A stretch of DNA of 64,000 bases from positions 61,016,842-61,080,841 of the forward strand of contig OX381710.1 of assembly GCA_947462335.1 (NCBI GenBank), in the 5' to 3' direction. Positions 46,481-61,600 of the stretch are shown one piece after another (position 1 is the first letter of the stretch; the number at the start of each line of letters is the position of its first letter). This DNA comes from Harmothoe impar (lineage: Eukaryota; Annelida; Polychaeta; Phyllodocida; Polynoidae). The notes below the pieces were generated by a model. The model was not told where the DNA came from. It searched no databases and saw only the letters and a program-made list of their open reading frames with translations. The position numbers and the translations under genes were made by a program.

Positions 46481-47867
46481 GCTAGCCTCCATCTGCCGAT
46501 CATGTAATATCCTGATCATGCCTGATGCAATCCCTCTTCTCACCGACTAAAAACTCCACAGTCATCAATGTTTTATAAGGATGTTTTGCTGGCGACCAAC
46601 GAACCTGCCTTTCAGAGCTAGTGCAGTTCCGTGACTTGGTTTGGGGTTTAAAGCTGAAAGCGTCCTTCTCGTGCATAGAACTGAAACTAGGTGATTAACT
46701 ATGTTCTGTAGTGGACCGAGCTTCTCGGGTCAGTCTCCTAAATAACGCCTTATAATGTACTAGGTGTTGCTAGCTGAGCTGTAGGAGTTGGGCCTCCTGC
46801 TGTGAGTGAGAAGTACACCTTACCCTGGCCATTCATCATTTACCCGCTGCCCTGCACTAATGGCATTTATTAATCATACCAATCCAGCCATCGCATGTCC
46901 CACCCTCAACAGGTAACTAGATATACTCCAACGGTCACAACCACTTGCTGCATTCCTCCCCACCTGTGTGCACAGAGGTTGTATCCCACAGTCTAGGTAG
47001 CTAGCAGGCTGAGGAGGCATGACAGATGGGCAGGGGGGGGGGGGGGAGTGATGGACGGGGTAGGATGGGCCCGGGGTGGGGGCTGCTGCAGTTGTAGCTG
47101 TCAGTACTTGGGACAGCCACAGTGACAGCTAAATACCAGACATTGACAGGGGGAAACTATAAAGATGCTGTGTAAACATAGCATCTATGGTTATAACAAT
47201 AATCACATAGCGCTCTGGAGCATGCAGAACCTTTACCCTCTGGTGGGATGGGTATGTATTTGATAGTTGGAATAGAAGAGGTGGCAAGGTTTGGGGTTAG
47301 CACTTTGAGTTCAGACAAGTACGGTTAAGGTCAATGAGTGTAATAGATAAATTGTCAGTTTCTGACGTTTAATGGTGAAAGGTATGGCTTGATACATGGG
47401 ATACAAGGTATAGACAGTCAGAGGGTAATGCAACGTGACGTACTATAGTATTGTGTTTAGACACACGCGGGAAGCTATTCAAATATAAGATAAATCCAAA
47501 CTGTTGACACCTTTTAGTACAGTGGTTACAGTTGTATAGGATGTAGACATTTAATAGATGTCTTTCTCCGAGTAAACAATGAGTACAGAATATTGATCCA
47601 TATGAAAATATAAAAACCCTCTATGAAGATAAAGCATTTAAGAACAACTTGCCAACTGACATCTCACTTTGGATGTAAACCGTCTACACCTATAGTTTAA
47701 ATTTCTATACATGTAAATATATCATAACCATATCAGCTTTCACCTATATGATAATCATGTGTCTATATTTATACCACACTTGGGTGGAAAGACAAAAGAA
47801 ACAGCCTGCTGTATAATACGTACAAAATGTGACAAAACACTCACCGCTGGTGTGGCATAAGTCAGTT
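46481..47867. other. Unique DNA with one G tract
   Basis: A 14-G tract at 47033-47046. Otherwise unique DNA without recognisable gene. Confidence 0.5.
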
Positions 47868-47981
47868 AAGCCACATCCAGAGGCTTGCACGCAGTATATT
47901 GGCTGAATACACTCGTCTCCGACTTGTGATCAACCTTGACTGTCGCCAATATAATGAGTAGAAGCCTCTGGATGTGGTTTA
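47868..47981. other. ~36-bp-arm inverted repeat (MITE-like or hairpin RNA-like)
   Basis: The left arm AAGCCACATCCAGAGGCTT (47868) continues through TATATTGGC (47903). The right arm GCCAATATAATGAG (47945) continues to CTCTGGATGTGGTTT (47980). About 30 of 36 positions pair, with the mismatches grouped in the middle of the arm, and the loop is about 41 nt. It could be a very short palindromic MITE. The fold also has the size of a microRNA precursor, but nothing else supports that. Confidence 0.65.
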
Positions 47982-49230
47982 AAGGGGTACCATACACTTT
48001 ATTTCCCACACATAGATTTTCACAGGATTACATCAGTGTATTTCTACGTGTATTTACTGTATAAAAGTAGGAACGAAATAGGACCTTGCTGTTGAAATGA
48101 GCAGGGCATTGTTCATGAGCCACTTGTGTCAAATTATTGAGGTTACTATACTTTACATATTCATAATGTATACAGTTGTTTCAAATCATATATATCAGTA
48201 CTTGTCATGATACATATAAATATGAAGACATTTATGGAAAAATATAATCATTTTTTACTTCAAAGTCCAATAATTTCTGAAAGAAAATTCCTTTACATTG
48301 CTTTCGAAATAAAAATGATCCTACACATATTTTTTCTTCATGTTGGAAATACAGAATACACTCCTGCACAACATAAAAAAATAAAAATGACATGTTGCGG
48401 TATTCATTTCTCCATAAAAGTGCCATATCCAAAGAAGAGACTATTCTGAGAAAAGGATTAATGGGTTGATTTGAATACTAACTCCTTCTTTATAAAATAA
48501 TGACTTAACTTAATTTTAGGTTCACAATGTATAGAATGCACGGATTCCACCATGTACATGATAATAAATTCAATATCAAACATATCACTCCAGGTATTGC
48601 TCAGTTTGAGCCACTGCTTTTGCCTGTACAATGTATGTCTGTCGTAGGCACAGGTACCCAGTGTGTGTGCTCCCCTATATTTGCCTATACCTGCAATCGG
48701 CGCTAACTCTGGTGTGCGTGGTCAACTGTATGCAACCTCTTTAACTACTACATAGCGGAAACACTTATATTGAGGTACTTTTAGATAATTATAATTTCGG
48801 AACAGAATAGATCTACACAGCGGTATAGCCCATAGGCAGAACGCAGCGTTATGCTGGCTGCAGAGCGTCACGCCGCACGTGGCCGCCTCGCCGTCTGTAA
48901 CAGCAGCAGACGACATTGACCAGCCGCCGCTGGTGCTGTATGCCGTCCACACCGCAGCACGCCGGCCACCAGCGCCCCGTCTAATTGGTTATGATACACC
49001 GGGGTGCCTGATCTCAATATCGAACGCCGTTTTCATAACTCCCTCCAGCTTTGCCTTATACATAGGCACGCGCTGTTATCTTACTTTATCTGCGGCCATG
49101 CATGCAAGTCAGTGTCTGAAATCCATATGGCTGTCTTATCTGTAGCCTAACTGAATTGCATCTCCTACTATAACTGACGCCACGCAGGAGACTGAGAGGA
49201 CTGTTGGTCTGAGTGTGACACACAGTGATA
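47982..49230. other. Unique DNA, no gene
   Basis: AT-rich at the left; GC-richer with a few CpG at 48840-48990. No exon recognised. Confidence 0.5.
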
Positions 49231-49445
49231 CATATACGGGACTAGCGCATTAGGCTATGGGGGCCGCCATCTTGGCTCAGAGCAATGCATTGTGGTTAGG
49301 CCCCCGACTCCAGAGCAGTGCATCATGGGATAAATTCTTATCAGTCCCTTTGTTCAAGGTGTGAGGAGAGGGGATTAGCCTGATAAGGAGATGGAGTTTA
49401 GCCCCCGACTACCTGAAGTCCCAGGATGTGCTAGTCCCGTATATG
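49231..49445. mobile_element. 215-bp MITE, TIR CATATACGGGACTAGC
   Basis: The left end CATATACGGGACTAGCGCAT and the right end, reversed, CATATACGGGACTAGCACAT are 19/20 identical. The interior has a direct repeat of TTAG(G)CCCCCGACT. TATA sits at both limits, compatible with a TA duplication. Non-coding. Confidence 0.75.
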
Positions 49446-50219
49446 AGGATGGGTGAGCGTGACAGGGGGTACACTGGTATTCTCTGGCTCCCTATGCGAC
49501 CAGTCTATTATAGACTTAGTATAGTGCCTAACCAAGTTACGGTAGTCATTTTTGGCTCCCTATACGACCAACCTAGGTTAGTTAATACACCTTAGTATAG
49601 TCTTCTGCATGTCAATGAGTTTAGGCTTAGTCTTTTTGTGTAAGGCATTAGTCATATGTTGTTCTGCCTCATTCATTTTTAAATAGCACTTGGTCATACC
49701 TGACCAATATCCCTATGACTAATCTGGGATAGACTAAGGGCCAAGACCTTAAGATTTTCTGTGTAGATGTGTGTTCAAAATAGGTCATATTTGTCTGGCG
49801 TAATTCCTGGATGGCCGCTTACAAGTGATATCAGCAGGCATTTGGTATAGAGTCTATTAAAGCATTTTGTTCTTGAGTATTTATACGACACTGGAACTGA
49901 GGCATGTAGGAAGACACGGCTACATAGCAGGCTGTTGTCTTAGCCTTGCCATTAAAGGCCCAGTGCCCCTATATATATATATAGGGCTGGGTACCTGTCC
50001 CGACTGCACTCTGACTGTTACTGGACGTGCAGTAAGAACTGCGGGTTTACAGGTTTTAACTGAATTAAATGTCTTATTGTTATTCAAAATTTAATATGCA
50101 TAAATGCATAAACTATCATATAAATGGTACTACATGTATATGTCTACACGTAATGAGTGGATTGTTGACTAGGTCCTCACTCTGGTTGGACCTTGTCCAT
50201 GTGTAGATGACAGAATACC
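49446..50219. other. Unique DNA with a small diverged duplication
   Basis: TGGCTCCCTATGCGACCAGTC and TGGCTCCCTATACGACCAAC with nearby CTTAGTATAGT recur about 75 bp apart (49484 and 49554). A TA run with AGGGC lies near 49970-49985. No gene. Confidence 0.5.
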
Positions 50220-50430
50220 ATTAATACGGCCGGTGATCAGCGACACGTGGTTCTTTATAAGGCGAACACGGCCCAGCACCAGCGAAATCCACCTTTAATG
50301 ATCAGCAATTACTGCGCTATGGACGGCGGCACGCAGGCAGCCGTGAATGATTTAACACAGTATTGATTACCAAATGAGTAAATCTCATCTAAACGCGGCG
50401 TTCCCGTCATGCAAACTGGCCATAAGACAT
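50220..50430. promoter_or_regulatory. Candidate regulatory-like block
   Basis: Complex unique sequence with GACACGTGG (E-box), CCTTTAATGATCAGCAATTAC, GATTTAACAC and TATTGATTACC. Texture like the other non-coding candidates in the window; not proven. Confidence 0.25.
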
Positions 50431-50714
50431 ACGGTGCACCCATGTACGTCTGAGGTAGACTGGCCAGGAGACCTACAAGCCGGCACTTTGTACGGACAGC
50501 GTCGATTGGACCTACACACGCCTCGTATACAGCTTATTCGGGGTGCTAAAGTCAGGCGTGAGTCAATGCACCTGGAGTTATATATATATATTTTGTCTGC
50601 TAGCCTCTGGTCTGCCTATGATCTGCTCTCTGACTTGTGTAGTATAATTGGTGTTGTTCTGGGCCGGAGTGTGATCTGGGGACTCATTACCTGGATCTAC
50701 ATTGAACAAATGTT

Positions 50715-50865
50715 ACCCAGTAAGCAAATAACGTTATACACCATTTTATAACGTTATATAACGTTATATGTCAACGTTTTTCTAAGGCTCTTTAATATGG
50801 CATAACGTTATGTAAAATTTAAAACGTTATTTTGACGTAAAATAACGTTTTTTTGTTAGCTGGGT
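50715..50865. mobile_element. 151-bp MITE rich in TAACGTTA
   Basis: Left end ACCCAGTAAGCAAATAACG and right end, reversed, ACCCAGCTAACAAAAAAACG form an inverted pair. The interior carries seven or more AACGTTA/TAACGTT palindromes. No coding; flanks too short to confirm a target duplication. Confidence 0.75.
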
Positions 50866-51561
50866 AGTCTCATTGTATATCTTTTAGGATAGTTTCTGTA
50901 TAATGTATGACTGGTCTTGGGAAAGACTTAGTGTGTGCATCCTGCATATTACGCATAGACTGCATAGTTCTTTCCCTCGAACCTAGGACAGGAGTAGGCC
51001 TACCTTCCACAAAATGAGAACCCCCTCCCGAATTGTAAAACCTGAAGTTGTAAAGGTGTGCCATCCTTCACGTTAAGACCCCAGCACACATGGCGGCACG
51101 GGAGGGGGACCTCACCTCTGTATCCGGTGTCCAGGTGCATGCCTCACTCCTGCCACTTAGCCAGCCCACGAATGGTTTCTCCTTTATCACCAGCCCCACC
51201 CAGCCACTGACCCCCTGACCCCCGCCCCAGGTGACCCTGACCTCTCCCTGTGGGACCTTGACCTCTGACCTAGCCATTACCTCTAATGGCTGGGACAGAC
51301 CTGGGGAGGCTTTTCAGGGCAGGACTCGGACTGCTCATGTTTCTGGTGCACTTAATGGTGGGGATGGGTAAGGTAGGGGGTGACTTGTAACTATTGCTGA
51401 CCATTGGGCATTGTCCGACCACACCACGAGGCCCTCCTGTGCATGACTGCCCCCTCCTACTCGGCCAATGGCACGGGCTAACGGCACCGGAAAGAGACCG
51501 CTCTTTAATTAGGCACTGACATGAAGTAGACTGCGCTTAAACTAATTCTGCAGCACGACAG
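50866..51561. other. Unique DNA, no gene
   Basis: Contains a CCCCACCC-rich part at 51190-51270 that opens a minus frame of 69 aa; not supported as a gene. Confidence 0.5.
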
Positions 51562-51939
51562 GGCCTGCTGGGGGAGGGCAGCGCGAGGCCTGCTGGGGGA
51601 GGGCAGCGCGAGGCCTGCTGGGGGAGGGCAGCGCGAGGCCTGCTGGGGGAGGGCAGCGCGAGGCCTGCTGGGGGAGGGCAGCGCGAGGCCTGCTGGGGGA
51701 GGGCAGCGCGAGGCCTGCTGGGGGAGGGCAGCGCGAGGCCTGCTGGGGGAGGGCAGCGCGAGGCCTGCTGGGGGAGGGCAGCGCGAGGCCTGCTGGGGGA
51801 GGGCAGCGCGAGGCCTGCTGGGGGAGGGCAGCGCGAGGCCTGCTGGGGGAGGGCAGCGCGAGGCCTGCTGGGGGAGGGCAGCGCGAGGCCTGCTGGGGGA
51901 GGGCAGCGCGAGGCCTACTGGGGGAGGGCAGCGCGAGGC
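51562..51939. repeat. 25-bp G-rich minisatellite, ~15 near-identical copies
   Basis: Fifteen units of GGCCTGCTGGGGGAGGGCAG + CGCGA. All are identical except the last (GGCCTACTGG). Such uniformity points to very recent amplification or gene-conversion-like homogenisation. Each unit has a five-G and a three-G run, so quadruplex formation is possible. The minus strand opens a 177-aa Pro/Ala/Ser periodic frame. Confidence 0.98.
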
Positions 51940-52140
51940 ACAGGGCAGCCTGTGCGGCAGTGGGACTGTAGCTGTAAGGACGCTGGGTGCCCGGGTGGGC
52001 GTCCGGCTGAAGTAAATACTAGACGTAAAGGCAATCACAGCTGATGGCCATATTAGGATGACGGCTAGACGAGATATTGATGCCGCGATGTCCCTCTATC
52101 CCTATCCATTATATGACGTCCTCTACACGGTACACGCTAA

Positions 52141-52476
52141 TAGGACGACGTGAGTAGTATAGGAATAAGAGGTCAGACCCGGTAAGTAGTATGTGGTAGG
52201 ACGACGTGAGTAGTATAGGAATAAGAGGTCAGACCCGGTAAGTAGTATGTGGTAGGACGACGTGAGTAGTATAGGAATAAGAGGTCAGACCCGGTAAGTA
52301 GTATGTGGTAGGACGACGTGAGTAGTATAGGAATAAGAGGTCAGACCCGGTAAGTCGTATGTGGTAGGACGACGTGAGTAGTATAGGAATAAGAGGTCAG
52401 ACCCGGTAAGTAGTATGTGGTAGGACGACGTGAGTAGTATAGGAATAAGAGGTCAAACCCAGTAAGTCGTATGTGG
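52141..52476. repeat. 56-bp minisatellite, 6 copies
   Basis: Six exact-length units starting TAGGACGACGTGAGTAGTAT and containing GAATAAGAGGTCAGACCCGG + TAAGTAGTATGTGG. Units 4 and 6 read AAGTCGTATG, and the last also reads TCAAACCCAG. Confidence 0.97.
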
Positions 52477-55196
<2,720 letters not shown>

Positions 55197-56156
55197 AGGA
55201 GGGAGTCACAGTGAGATGTCCGCCACCATCGCGTGTGCTGTACAAGGAGGGAGTCACAGTGAGGTGTCCGCCACCACCGCGTGTGCTGTACAAGGAGGGA
55301 GTCACAGTGAGATGTCCGCCACCACCGCGTGTGCTGTACAAGGAGGGAGTCACAGTGAGATGTCCGCCACCACCGCGTGTGCTGTACAAGGAGGGAGTCA
55401 CAGTGAGATGTCCGCCACCACCGCGTGTGCTGTACAAGGAGGGAGTCACAGTGAGGTGTCCGCCACCACCGCGTGTGCTGTACAAGGAGGGAGTCACAGT
55501 GAGATGTCCGCCACCACCGCGTGTGCTGTACAAGGAGGGAGTCACAGTGAGATGTCCGCCACCACCGCGTGTGCTGTACAAGGAGGGAGTCACAGTGAGA
55601 TGTCCGCCACCACCGCGTGTGCTGTACAAGGAGGGAGTCACAGTGAGGTGTCCGCCACCACCGCGTGTGCTGTACAAGGAGGGAGTCACAGTGAGGTGTC
55701 CGCCACCACCGCGTGTGCTGTACAAGGAGGGAGTCACAGTGAGATGTCCGCCACCACCGCGTGTGCTGTACAAGGAGGGAGTCACAGTGAGATGTCCGCC
55801 ACCACCGCGTGTGCTGTACAAGGAGGGAGTCACAGTGAGATGTCCGCCACCACCGCGTGTGCTGTACAAGGAGGGAGTCACAGTGAGATGTCCGCCACCA
55901 CCGCGTGTGCTGTACAAGGAGGGAGTCACAGTGAGATGTCCGCCACCACCGCGTGTGTTGTACAAGGAGGGAGTCACAGTGAGATGTCCGCCACCACCGC
56001 GTGTGCTGTACAAGGAGGGAGTCACAGTGAGATGTCCGCCACCACCGCGTGTGCTGTACAAGGAGGGAGTCACAGTGAGATGTCCGCCACCACCGCGTGT
56101 GCTGTACAAGGAGGGAGTCACAGTGAGATGTCGGCCACCACCGCGTGTGCTGTACA
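55197..56156. repeat. 48-bp minisatellite, 20 copies
   Basis: Twenty units of exactly 48 bp, AGGAGGGAGTCACAGTGAGA + TGTCCGCCACCACCGCGTGT + GCTGTACA. Variants are limited to GAGATG/GAGGTG and single changes in edge copies. Because 48 is a multiple of three and the unit lacks stops in several frames, long periodic frames open on both strands: 336 and 338 aa on plus, 342 and 468 aa on minus. Competing frames on both strands with the same period show that the openness is structural, not selected. Confidence 0.98.
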
Positions 56157-56635
56157 AGGAGCCGACACAACAGGCACACGTCTCCATGCTACAGGCAACT
56201 GCTTGCATACGTTGTATGTGATGCAACTCTAAAGGAAATATATTTGATTTGTATGGGTGACAGCTAGATTTAATATGGTATATCAATTGGTCACTGTGTA
56301 AAAGGATAACATAGTTATGATTCACTGTAAGTTATTTGTTATATCATAGTCTGGGTGGGACACCCCCACCCATGTAGCAGTTGCATAACGTTCAAAAAAG
56401 TTTTCCGATTGGAAAGCCATGTGTTCACATACTTCACCAACCGACCCTTGATTGATCAGACATTAGCAGAGGGGTAGAGTGGAGCCTCTCATATTGCAGC
56501 CTGGGCAGCAGCAAGGTGGTTAAGGGGCAGGTAATGGTGGTCAGTGGTGTCACTGGAGGCCGAGTGACCCCGGGGACGGAGGGGGCGAGGTGTGTAACGA
56601 GCTCTGACACTGCCTTGTCTCTGCTTTTATCACCC
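56157..56635. other. Unique spacer between arrays
   Basis: About 480 bp of unique sequence with no recognised feature. Confidence 0.5.
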
Positions 56636-57725
56636 TCCCCCCCCACCTCTGACACCCTCCCCCCCCCACCTCTGACACCCTCCCCCCACCTCTGACACCC
56701 TCCCCCCCCCACCTCTGACACCCTCCCCCCCCCACCTCTGACACCCTTCCCCTACCTCTAACACCCTCCCCCACCTCTGACACCCTCCCCCCACCTCTGA
56801 CACCCTCCCCCCACCTCTGACACCCTCCCCCCACCTCTGACACCCTTCCCCAACCTCTGACACCCTCCCCCAACCTCTGACACCCTCCCCCAACCTCTGA
56901 CACCCTTCCCCCACCTCTGACACCCTTCCCCCACCTCTGACACCCTCCCCCCACCTCTGACACCCTCCCCCCACCTCTGACACCCTTCCCCCACCTCTGA
57001 CACCCTCCCCCCACCTCTGACACCCTCCCCCCACCTCTGACACCCTCCCCCCACCTCTGACACCCTCCCCCCCACCTCTGACACCCTCCCCCACCTCTAA
57101 CACCCTCCCCCCGCCTCTGACACCCTCCCTCCACCTCTGACACCCTTGCCCCACCTCTGACACCCTCCCCCCGCCTCTGACACCCTCCCCCCACCTCTGA
57201 CACCCTCACCCCACCTCTGACACCCTCCCCCCACCTCTGACACCCTCACCCCACCTCTGACACCCTCCCCCCACCATTGACATCCTCCCCCCACCTCTGA
57301 CACCCTCCCCCCACCTCTGACACCCTCCCCCCACCTCTGACACCCTCCCCCCACCTCTAACACCCTCCCCCCGCCTCTGGCACCGTCCCCCCACCTCTGA
57401 CACCCTCCCCCCACCTCTGACACCCTCCCCCTGCCTCTGACACCCTCCCCCCACCTCTGACACCCTCCCCCCACCTCTGACACCCTCCCCCACCTCTGAC
57501 ACCCTCCCCCCCACCTCTGACACCCTCCCCCCACCTCTGACACCCTCCCCCCACCTCTAACACCCTCCCCCCGCCTCTGACACCCTCCCCCCCACCTCTG
57601 ACACCCTCCCCCCACCTCTGACACCCTCCCCCCACCTCTAACACCCCCCCCCCCCACCTCTGACACCCTCCCCCCACCTCTGACACCCTCCCTCACCTCT
57701 GACTCCTTCCCCCACTTCTGACACC
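56636..57725. repeat. 20-bp C-rich minisatellite, ~54 copies
   Basis: Units of CACCTCTGACACCCTCCCCC with C-run length varying from 4 to 9 and variants TCTAACACC, CGCCTCTGAC, CCTTCCCC and CAACCTCTGA. Some variants recur at spacings that suggest higher-order blocks. The minus strand is G-rich (GAGGTGGGGGGAGGGTGTCA) and gives Gly/Arg/Val periodic frames up to 219 aa. Confidence 0.97.
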
Positions 57726-58679
57726 CACAACCTGCCTTCTTGTGTCACAGACGGCTGGGACATGTTCAGGCAGTGTCAGATGTAGCACAGCCTCTATGAC
57801 TCACAGGTAGATCGATACAGTCATGTACATGTAAAACACCTAGGGTCTTTATCATTCTTTATCTTTTATCATTCGTATAATTTTAATCATTTAAGTTAGT
57901 ATCATTTTAAATTCATTGATTTATGTAGCCTGGGGCTAAGCCTTATGCGAGGTAAATCATCAAGACACCTTTATGCTATGTTAAATATAATTGTAGGTTC
58001 ACCAGCATTTGAAAACTTTGTTGTCAACTATAACTTTAAAACTTTAAGAACTGTCTTAATGACTTTACTACAGCACAATGCGTTCCATCTTCACTGTTAA
58101 AGTCAGGCATTGCAGTCCAACTGCAATGCCTGACTACCATGATGGACCCATGAAGGTATTTAAACCCGTCTCCTAGTCGCACTGGAAATATGAGACTAAC
58201 TAGTGGTAGATGCCGGTCACTTATGTCAACCAAAGTATGCAAATGTCAAGGGGAACAGTGGAAGACTTAGTTTTTGATATTTGAAGACCATTTGTGAACC
58301 CGTAAAACAGCCTATCGTATGTGAGATACCATATCTATATCCTGTGTTAGCCAACTGCGCAGATATGGACCCCCCCCCCCCCCAACACACATACACACAC
58401 ACCTGGTATGGGCTGCCGCTAAGGTTAACGCAGTGGAAGGCAGCAAGCCGCTGTGAACTAGCCGTGGCCAGATGCCTAAATGCCTCCTTGGCTGTGAGTG
58501 GCCCGTCCTACCCAGAGATTCAGGAGTCTGGTGGAGCAGGTCTTTATGAGCAGGCTGGGCCGTGTCCGGGAGGTGTGGGGCTCTGTACGGGGCTCCAAGG
58601 GCGTGTAGCACCGCCTTATGGGCGTGTTGACGCCTCTGTCTGCACACCAGATATTGGCGTCAGCGACCAGCCTACAGAG
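57726..58679. other. Unique DNA, no gene
   Basis: Contains a short C-run/CA stretch at 58370-58402. A near-palindrome AGGCATTGCAGTCCAACTGCAATGCCTGA lies at about 58104-58132 (arms TCAGGCATTGCAGT/ACTGCAATGCCTGA). Frames are not supported as genes. Confidence 0.5.
58103..58134. other. 14-bp-arm hairpin
   Basis: Arms TCAGGCATTGCAGT and ACTGCAATGCCTGA pair perfectly around a loop of 3 to 4 nt (CCA region). It is isolated in unique DNA; role unknown. Confidence 0.7.
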
Positions 58680-61600
58680 TCACCACCCCCACCCTGATCC
58701 TATGCCCCTACACCACCTCCACCCCAGCCTACAGCCTCTACACCACCCCCACCCCCAGCCTACAGAGTCTACACCACCCCCACCCCCAGCCTACAGAGTC
58801 TACACCACCCCCACCCCTAGCCTACAGCTTCTACAACACCCCACCCCCAGCCTACAGCCTCTACACCACCTCCTACCCCAGCCTACAGCCTCAGCCTCTA
58901 CACCACCTCCTACCCCAGCCTACAGCCTCAGCCTCTACACCACCTCCTACCCCAGCCTACAGAGTATACACCACCCCCACCCCCAGCCTACAGAGTCTAC
59001 ACCACCCCCACCCCCAGCCTACAGAGTCTACACCACCCCCACCCCCAGCCTACAGAGTCTACACCACCCCCAACCTACAGCCTCTACACCACCCCCACCC
59101 CAGCCTACAACCTCTACACCACCCCCACCCCAGCCTACAGCCTCTACACCACCCCCACCCCAGCCTACAACCTCTACACCACCCCCACCCCAGCCTACAA
59201 CCTCTACACCACCCCCACCCCAGCCTACAGCCCCTACACCACCCCCACCCCAGCCTACAGCCTCTACACCACCCCCACCCCAGCCTACAACCTCTACACC
59301 ACCTCCACCCCAGCCTACAACCTCTACACCACCTCCACCCCAGCCTACAGCCTCTACACCACCCCCACCCCCAGCCTACAGCTTCTACACCACCCCCAGC
59401 CTACAGAGTCTACACCACCCCCACCTCCACCCCAACCTACAGCTTCTACACCACCCCCACCCCCAGCCTACAGCTTCTACACCACCCCCACCCCCAGCCT
59501 ACAGCTTCTACACCACCCCCAGCCTACAGAGTCTACACCACCCCCACCTCCACCCCAACCTACAGCTTCTACACCACCCCCACCCCCAGCCTACAGCTTC
59601 TACACCACCCCCACCCCCAACCTACAGCCTCTACACCACCCCCACCCCCAACCTACAGCTTCTACACCACCCCCACCCCCAGCCTACAGCTTCTACACCA
59701 CCCCCAGCCTACAGAGTCTACACCACCCCCACCTCCACCCCAGCCTACAGCCTCTACACCACCCCCACCCCCAACCTACAGCCTCTACACCACCCCCACC
59801 TCCACCCCAGCCTACATCCTCTACACCACCCCCACCCCCAGCCTACAGCTTCTACACCACCCCCAGCCTACAGAGTCTACACCACCCCCACCTCCACCCC
59901 AGCCTACAGCCTCTACACCACCCCCACCCCCAACCTACAGCCTCTACACCACCCCCACCTCCACCCCAGCCTACAGCCTCTACACCACCCCCACCCCCAA
60001 CCTACAGCTTCTACACCACCCCCACCCCCAGCCTACAGCTTCTACACCACCCCCAGCCTACAGAGTCTACACCACCCCACCCCCAACCTACAGCCTCTAC
60101 ACCACCCCCACCCCAGCCTACAGCCTCTACACCACCCCGACCCCAGCCTACAGCCTCTACACCACCCCCACCCCAGCCTACAGCCTCTACACCACCCCCA
60201 CCCCCAGCCTACAGTCTCTACACCACCCCCACCCCCACCCCCAGCCTACAGCCTCTACACCAACCCCACCCCCAACCTACAGCCTCTACACCACCCCCAC
60301 CCCAGCCTACAGCCCCTACACCACCCCCACCCCAGCCTACAGCCTCTACACCAACCCCGCCCCCAACCTACAGCCTCTACACCACCCCCACCCCCAGCCT
60401 CTACACCACCCCCACCCCAGCCTACAGCCTCTACACCACCCCCACCCCAGCCTACAGCCTCTACACCACCCCGACCCCAGCCTACAGCCTCTACACCACC
60501 CCCACCCCAGCCTACAGCCCCTACACCACCCCACCCCCACCCCCAGCCTACAGCCCCTACACCACCTCCACCCCAGCCTACAGCCCCTACACCACCCCCA
60601 CCCCAGCCTACAACCCCTACACCATCCCCACCCCCAGCCTACAGCCCCTACACCACCTCCACCCCAGCCTACAGCCCCTACACCACCCCCACCCCAGCCT
60701 ACAACCCCTACACCACCCCCACCCCAACCTACAGCCTCTACACCACCCCCACCCCCAGCCTACAGCCTCTACACCAACCCCACCCCCAACCTACAGCCTC
60801 TACACCACCCCCACCCCAGCCTACAGCCCCTACACCACCCCCACCCCAGCCTACAGCCTCTACACCAACCCCACCCCCAACCTACAGCCTCTACACCACC
60901 CCCAACCTACAGCCTCTACACCACCTCCTACCCCAGCCTACAGCCTCTACACCACCCCCACCCCAGCCTACAGCCCCTACACCACCCCCACCCCCAACCT
61001 ACAGCCTCTACACCACCCCACCCCCACCTCAGCCTACAGCCTCTACACCACCCCCACCCCCAGCCTACAGCCTCTACACCACCCCCACCCCCAACCTACA
61101 GCCTCTACACCACCCCCACCCCAGCCTACAGCCCCTACACCACCCCCACCCCAGCCTACAGCCTCTACACCAACCCCACCCCCAACCTACAGCCTCTACA
61201 CCACCTCCTACCCCAGCCTACAGCCTCTACACCACCCCCACCCCCAGCCTACAGCCCCTACACCACCCCGACCCCAGCCTACAGCCTCTACACCACCCCA
61301 CCCCCAGCCTACAGCCTCTACACCAACCCCACCCCCAACCTACAGCCTCTACACCACCCCCACCCCCAACCTACAGCCCCTACACCACCCCGACCCCAGC
61401 CTACAGCCTCTACACCACCCCACCCCCAGCCTACAGCCTCTACACCAACCCCACCCCCAACCTACAGCCTCTACACCACCCCCACCCCAGCCTACAGCCT
61501 CTACACCAACCCCACCCCCAACCTACAGCCCCTACACCACCTCCTACCCCAGCCTACAGCCTCTACACCACCCCCAGCCTACAGCCTCTACACCACCCCC

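Noticed and set aside
51505..52038. 177-aa minus-strand frame with Ala/Pro/Ser repeats
   Set aside because: Encoded by the 25-bp array; frame cycling and no other gene evidence.
56434..57696. Gly/Arg/Val-rich minus-strand frames (up to 219 aa)
   Set aside because: By-product of the 20-bp C-rich array; several frames overlap over the same DNA.
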